A DNA stretch of 7,660 bases, from contig JANYEF010000106.1 of the NCBI GenBank assembly GCA_025363325.1, positions 1 through 7,660 of the forward strand, given 5' to 3'. Below, piece after piece: positions 4,613-7,660 of the stretch. The stretch's first letter is position 1. The number at the start of each line of letters is the position of its first letter. The translations under genes and the position numbers were made by a program. The notes under the pieces are model-generated. The model was not told the DNA's origin and did no database searches. It saw only the letters and a program-made list of their open reading frames with translations. The DNA comes from Nitrospira sp. Lineage in GTDB: Bacteria > Nitrospirota > Nitrospiria > Nitrospirales > Nitrospiraceae.

Positions 4613-6447
4613 TCCTCGACCTCCTTCTGGCTCGCCACAGGCCTGACCTCTGCGAGCTCTGCGCCGAACATCTCCAGCGCCTGTTTGACGACTGGATGCG
4701 CTCGTGCCTGCTCGAAGAGAGCCTGCCGTTGTTCTTTTTCCTTCGTCGCTCTGAGCTGTGCCATCGTCGGTCCGGAAGGATCCAACTCCGTTAACTCGAC
4801 AATCCGCAGCCGAACCGTCTCCCCGCTCAGTCGTTCACACATCGCCGTGAGCACCGCAATATTGTCGGGCTTCTCGATCATCCCTCGGGCCACCGTCGCC
4901 TGCTTGGAAAATCCAATCGTTACGACATGACCGTTCACGCCCACGAGCCGCCCCATTTCCAGGAAAGGGGCAATATTGGAAAAGGCCGCGGCCACTTCTG
5001 TCTGAAACTGTTCCCAATTGAGCGTGACCGTATGGCGTCCGTCATCAGCCGGAGGCGATGCCACAGGCGTCGAAGCCCTTACTTCCCCAGCAGTGCCAGG
5101 GGGCCGGACGTTCGGAGGATTCGTCGCGAGGGTTCGTGGAGGCGCCGTATTCCCGACAACAGAAGACCGCGACGGCATCGGAACGGTCGGTGCAGGAGCC
5201 GTCGATTGAGGAGGCCGCGGTGCCGAGGAGGGTGTTGGGTCCGCAGGACGAGCCGGCGAAACCGGTTGGCCCGTGCGTGCTGGAACCGATAGAGGAGGGC
5301 GCGTCGTCTGGGCTGGCTGCACCGTTTGGGCTGCCTTCTCACCCGTTCGACGCAGCAATCGCGTTGCACGCACGGCGGCCGTTTCGAGCACGAACCGAGG
5401 ATGCGCGCTGAGCCTGAGCGAGTCCTCTGCTTGCGTAAAAATCGCGAACAGTTCTTGAAGTGGTTCCGGCGAGAACGCGCGGGCATCAACCGCCATTTGT
5501 GCAAGGTCTTCCGCGGAAGCCTCGATCAACCCCGGCCATTCTTGAGGTGAGGTCACCACCGACACCACCAGCATGTTCCGCAGATACTCAACCACCTCTG
5601 CGCAATAGGCTCGCAGATCATGCCCTTGGTCCAACAGCTGGGCCAGTACGCGAAGCGCCGCGGCGCTCTCTTGAGCCGTAATTGCCTGAATCATGGCACG
5701 AACGAGTTCTTGTGGAACCGCTCCCAGCAGGGTTTCCAGATCCGCATGCACGATCGTCTTGCCGCCGAACGCCACCGCCTGGTCGAGCAGGCTCAGCCCA
5801 TCACGCATACTGCCTTCGCTGGCCCGGGCGAGCGCCATCAGGCTCCGTTCCTCGATCACGATCTGGTCTTGATTGACCACATGGCGCAGCCGCTCGACGA
5901 TCTCGGTTCGCGCAATGCGTCGAAAGTTGTAATGCTGGCAGCGGGACAGAATCGTCGCTGGAATCTTGTGAATCTCGGTGGTGGCAAAGATGAACACCAC
6001 ATGCGGCGGCGGCTCCTCCAGCGTCTTCAACAGCGCGTTGAAGGCCGAGTTCGACAACATGTGGACTTCGTCGATGATGTAGACCCGGTACTTCCCGCGA
6101 AACGCGGCGAACTTCACGTTCTCGCGGATCTCGCGCACATCGTCCACGCTCGTGTTGGACGCCCCATCGATCTCCATGACATCGACGGAAGTTCCCTGCG
6201 CAATTTCGAGGCAGTTGGAACAGGTGCCGCAGGGCGTGCCGGTCTGCCCTCGTTCGCAATTGAGCGCCTTGGCGAGAATCCGTGCGACCGTGGTTTTCCC
6301 CACGCCGCGGGTTCCGGAAAAGAGATAGGCTTGGGCAATTCGTTTCGTGGTGATGGAATTGACCAGCGTCTGGACGACATGCGGCTGCCCGATCACGTCA
6401 TCAAACGTGCCTGGCCGGTACTTCCTGGCAGAGACTTGGTAATCCAA
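4609..6447 (-). CDS. dnaX: DnaX, DNA polymerase III tau subunit (clamp-loader ATPase)
   Basis: DnaX builds the clamp loader that opens and places the beta sliding clamp and, in the tau form, tethers polymerase cores at the fork. The protein has 612 residues. Domain I has Walker A GTRGVGKT (45-52), zinc-binding Cys64, Cys73, Cys76 and Cys79, Walker B VYIIDEVH (122-129), sensor-1 region ATTE (155-158), the SRC motif with arginine finger Arg169, and sensor-2 GSMRDGLSLLDQ (212-223). The collar domain follows to about 365. A linker rich in Pro, Ala, Ser and Thr spans about 371-470. A C-terminal tau-type domain (about 471-612) begins TVTLNWEQFQ. The start is a TTG codon (6447-6445), supported by the family's opening MxYQVxARKYRP and by a GGAG (6461-6458) ten bases upstream; no in-frame ATG fits. 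No long A run of the kind used for gamma-subunit frameshifting is present before the linker (the longest run of A, five bases, is near 4739-4735 at the C-terminus). Probably only tau is made. Confidence 0.97.
   Translation of the reverse strand: MDYQVSARKYRPGTFDDVIGQPHVVQTLVNSITTKRIAQAYLFSGTRGVGKTTVARILAKALNCERGQTGTPCGTCSNCLEIAQGTSVDVMEIDGASNTSVDDVREIRENVKFAAFRGKYRVYIIDEVHMLSNSAFNALLKTLEEPPPHVVFIFATTEIHKIPATILSRCQHYNFRRIARTEIVERLRHVVNQDQIVIEERSLMALARASEGSMRDGLSLLDQAVAFGGKTIVHADLETLLGAVPQELVRAMIQAITAQESAAALRVLAQLLDQGHDLRAYCAEVVEYLRNMLVVSVVTSPQEWPGLIEASAEDLAQMAVDARAFSPEPLQELFAIFTQAEDSLRLSAHPRFVLETAAVRATRLLRRTGEKAAQTVQPAQTTRPPLSVPARTGQPVSPARPADPTPSSAPRPPQSTAPAPTVPMPSRSSVVGNTAPPRTLATNPPNVRPPGTAGEVRASTPVASPPADDGRHTVTLNWEQFQTEVAAAFSNIAPFLEMGRLVGVNGHVVTIGFSKQATVARGMIEKPDNIAVLTAMCERLSGETVRLRIVELTELDPSGPTMAQLRATKEKEQRQALFEQARAHPVVKQALEMFGAELAEVRPVASQKEVEE
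4620..4626 (-). promoter_or_regulatory. Strong ribosome binding site of ebfC inside the dnaX 3' end
   Basis: On the minus strand, AAGGAGG (4626-4620) is followed by seven bases and the ebfC ATG. It is encoded by the final Lys-Glu-Val codons of dnaX, so coding and initiation functions share the same bases. Confidence 0.8.
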
Positions 6448-6467
6448 TGTCGCGACGCTCCAATTAT

Positions 6468-6560
6468 GAGTTCTGAGTCTTGAGTTCTGAGTTGTCAGTC
6501 CTGGGGATGGAAAAGCTCTTTGTTCCCAACTCCCAACTCAGAACTCATGACTCAGAACTT
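6468..6560. repeat. Long hairpin with 7-base tandem-repeat arms between ffs and dnaX
   Basis: Arm 6468-6499 pairs with arm 6529-6560, 28 of 32 positions complementary, around a 29-base loop (6500-6528). Each arm is a degenerate 7-base tandem repeat: GAGTTCT, GAGTCTT, GAGTTCT, GAGTTGT on the left, and ACTCCCA, ACTCAGA, ACTCATG, ACTCAGA on the right. It begins 13 bases beyond the ffs 3' end and stops six bases short of the dnaX GGAG element, so it would fold in the dnaX leader. A CATAAT (6468-6463) at its dnaX-side foot could act as a -10 box, but no convincing -35 accompanies it. Confidence 0.85.
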
Positions 6561-6573
6561 CTTCAAAGAGAGC

Positions 6574-6674
6574 GGGGCCAGGTGATCCTGCGGCACACAG
6601 AACTGACCGCTTACCGTTGCTTCCTTCCGGACCTGGCGGGGTTCACAGGGTTCTGTTGCACAGGGCCCAGCCCC
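6574..6674 (-). ncRNA. ffs: Signal recognition particle RNA, small bacterial (4.5S) type
   Basis: This RNA pairs with the protein Ffh to direct ribosomes making membrane and secreted proteins to the inner membrane. The minus strand carries the invariant domain-IV block AGGTCCGGAAGGAAGCA (6634-6618), including the GGAA tetraloop and the flanking asymmetric loop that bind Ffh. The ends pair: GGGGCTGGG at the 5' end with CCTGGCCCC at the 3' end, using two G-U pairs. The resulting single hairpin is about 101 nucleotides, the size of the 4.5S type that lacks an Alu domain. Exact ends are inferred from the helix. There is no good promoter directly upstream. The RNA lies between two tandem-repeat hairpins and downstream of tRNA-Ser, so co-transcription followed by processing is likely. 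Confidence 0.93.
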
Positions 6675-6685
6675 TATCCTCAACT

Positions 6686-6779
6686 AGTTCTGAGTTTTGA
6701 GTGCTGAGTTATGAATGCAAAGCTGTGTTCCGTCTCCTTTATCCTCTAACTCAGAACTCAGAACTGATAACTCAGCACT
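6686..6779. repeat. Second hairpin with 7-base tandem-repeat arms, between tRNA-Ser and ffs
   Basis: Arm 6686-6714 pairs with arm 6751-6779, about 24 of 29 positions, with a 36-base loop (6715-6750). The arms are built from the same unit family as the 6468-6560 hairpin: AGTTCTG, AGTTTTG, AGTGCTG, AGTTATG on the left, and ACTCAGA, ACTCAGA, ACTGATA, ACTCAGC on the right. It ends eight bases from the tRNA-Ser 3' end and 11 bases from the ffs 5' end, filling the spacer almost completely. Confidence 0.8.
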
Positions 6780-6787
6780 TCTTTGAG

Positions 6788-6877
<90 letters not shown>

Positions 6878-6899
6878 GCACCGATTTTCGCGAGGCGGC

Positions 6900-6928
6900 A
6901 TCTTAACACGCGGTCTGATGACCGGCAA
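6900..6928 (-). promoter_or_regulatory. Housekeeping-type promoter for tRNA-Ser (and possibly ffs-dnaX-ebfC-recR)
   Basis: On the minus strand, TTGCCG (6928-6923), a 17-base spacer and TAAGAT (6905-6900). Initiation near 6893 gives a leader of about 16 bases before the mature tRNA. No comparably clear promoter was found before ffs or dnaX, so this one may feed the whole series. Confidence 0.6.
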
Positions 6929-6957
6929 GGTGACCACCAGTGCTCATCGCCATGCCA

Positions 6958-6986
6958 TTGACCCTCCCCGGTTCCCTTCCTATACT
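6958..6986 (+). promoter_or_regulatory. Housekeeping-type promoter for the AsmA-family gene
   Basis: TTGACC (6958-6963), a 17-base spacer and TATACT (6981-6986). Initiation near 6993 leaves a leader of about 21 bases. It is divergent from the tRNA-Ser promoter, with about 30 bases between the two -35 boxes. Confidence 0.7.
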
Positions 6987-7013
6987 GCAAAGAACTCATG
7001 GAGAGATGTAGCG

Positions 7014-7660
7014 ATGAAGATTCTCATCGGGCTGGGTATTTTAGTCGTGTTCTTGGTGGCAGCCATCTTTTCGCTGCCCTTCATGATCGACCTCAACAAG
7101 TATCAAGACCACTATAAGCCGTTGATCGAAGAGGCGCTCAATCGCAAGGTTCAGCTGCAAGACATCCGCCTGACAATGTGGCCGCGGATCGGTGCCAGGG
7201 TGGCCGGGTTTGCCGTACTGGACGACCCAGCGTTTGGTCCAACTCCCTTTACCTCTTTCACGTCGCTGGACGTCGGGGTTAAACTCATGCCGTTGCTCAG
7301 CGGCAAGGTCGAGGTCGAAGACATCACGATCCGGGTTCCTGTTATCACGGTCATCAAAAATAAGAACGGTGTTCTGAACGTCTCGACCATTGGTCGAACA
7401 GGCGTCGAGTTGCCTAAAACTCCATCGCGGGCGCCGATTCCATCGACCGAAGGCCCGCTCAAAATCCTGGCACTGTTGGCCGTGGATCGAGTCTCTATCG
7501 TCGGCGGAACACTGACCTACCGTGATCTGTCAGCTGCCAAACCGACTGAGTATGTGTTTCAGGACATGAAGTTACTGTTCCACTCCATTCGTCTCGGCCA
7601 AACCCCGAGCCTGCATTTCAGCGCCCTTGTCCAACCGTTCAATCTGCCGGTGACGCTGGA
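7014..7660 (+). CDS. AsmA-family envelope protein, N-terminal part (3' end outside window)
   Basis: AsmA-family proteins are anchored in the inner membrane, with a large periplasmic beta-rich part. Relatives are implicated in phospholipid transport to, and assembly of, the outer membrane. The 215 visible residues begin with a single membrane segment ILIGLGILVVFLVAAIFSL (3-21). The family-typical start of the periplasmic part follows, IDLNKYQDHYKPLIEEALNR (25-44), with VQLQDIRLTMWPRIGARVAG after it. Further on are SLDVGVKLMPLLSGKVEVED, repeated short beta strands (ITIRVPVITVIKNKNGVLNV) and a Pro/Ser-rich loop near 135-148. The ATG at 7014 is supported by GGAGAG (7000-7005) eight bases upstream and by the promoter at 6958-6986. 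Which AsmA-like subfamily it belongs to cannot be told without the C-terminus. Confidence 0.88.
   Translation, partial: MKILIGLGILVVFLVAAIFSLPFMIDLNKYQDHYKPLIEEALNRKVQLQDIRLTMWPRIGARVAGFAVLDDPAFGPTPFTSFTSLDVGVKLMPLLSGKVEVEDITIRVPVITVIKNKNGVLNVSTIGRTGVELPKTPSRAPIPSTEGPLKILALLAVDRVSIVGGTLTYRDLSAAKPTEYVFQDMKLLFHSIRLGQTPSLHFSALVQPFNLPVTL

Noticed and set aside
4397..4930. Open frame of 177 codons on the plus strand
   Set aside because: It is antisense to ebfC and the dnaX 3' end. The product is low in recognisable structure and both opposing genes are certain.
5620..6483. Long open frame of 287 codons on the plus strand
   Set aside because: It lies antisense to the ATPase core of dnaX, whose motifs are unmistakable on the other strand. 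Its product has no recognisable family and it ends in the repeat region.

Overview
The window reads as a chromosomal core region of a moderately GC-rich Gram-negative bacterium. The best guess is Nitrospira or a close relative (Nitrospirota). This rests on the folate-dependent TrmFO, a DksA-type regulator, an AsmA-family envelope protein, two lipoproteins, and intergenic spacers carrying tandem-repeat hairpins. The genus is inference from protein style and was not tested by any search. There is no phage, insertion sequence, CRISPR array or defence cassette here.

Layout. On the minus strand, 1-959 is the N-terminal part of trmFO, cut by the window edge. It is divergent from a plus-strand tRNA-Val(CAC) at 1105-1179, followed by a small predicted lipoprotein (1347-1688) with a good hairpin after it, then a lipoprotein with C-terminal TPR repeats (1798-2973). 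A DksA/TraR-type zinc-finger gene (3037-3480, minus) converges on the TPR gene. From 6928 down to 3672 the minus strand carries tRNA-Ser(GGA), SRP RNA (ffs), dnaX, ebfC/ybaB and recR. This is the same order as the classic Bacillus tRNA-Ser/scr/dnaX/yaaK/recR cluster. At the right edge a plus-strand AsmA-family gene (7014 onward) starts divergently and is cut by the window end.

How the genes fit together. dnaX (clamp-loader ATPase), ebfC (nucleoid-associated protein) and recR (RecFOR mediator) form a tight replication/repair operon, with a 4-base ATGA overlap and then a 14-base gap. The upstream tRNA-Ser and SRP RNA probably share a transcript with it at least partly, because only the tRNA-Ser has a clear promoter. 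Housekeeping-type promoters (TTGACA-like, 17-18 bases, TATAAT-like) can be read by eye in front of trmFO, tRNA-Val, the small lipoprotein, dksA, tRNA-Ser and asmA.

The most unusual structure is non-coding. Three long imperfect hairpins have arms that are themselves short tandem repeats. Two have 7-base units and sit exactly in the spacers tRNA-Ser/ffs and ffs/dnaX. One has 9-base units and sits just after recR. They are the part of the window that ordinary gene annotation does not explain. I see no evidence for a wholly new multi-gene system here.
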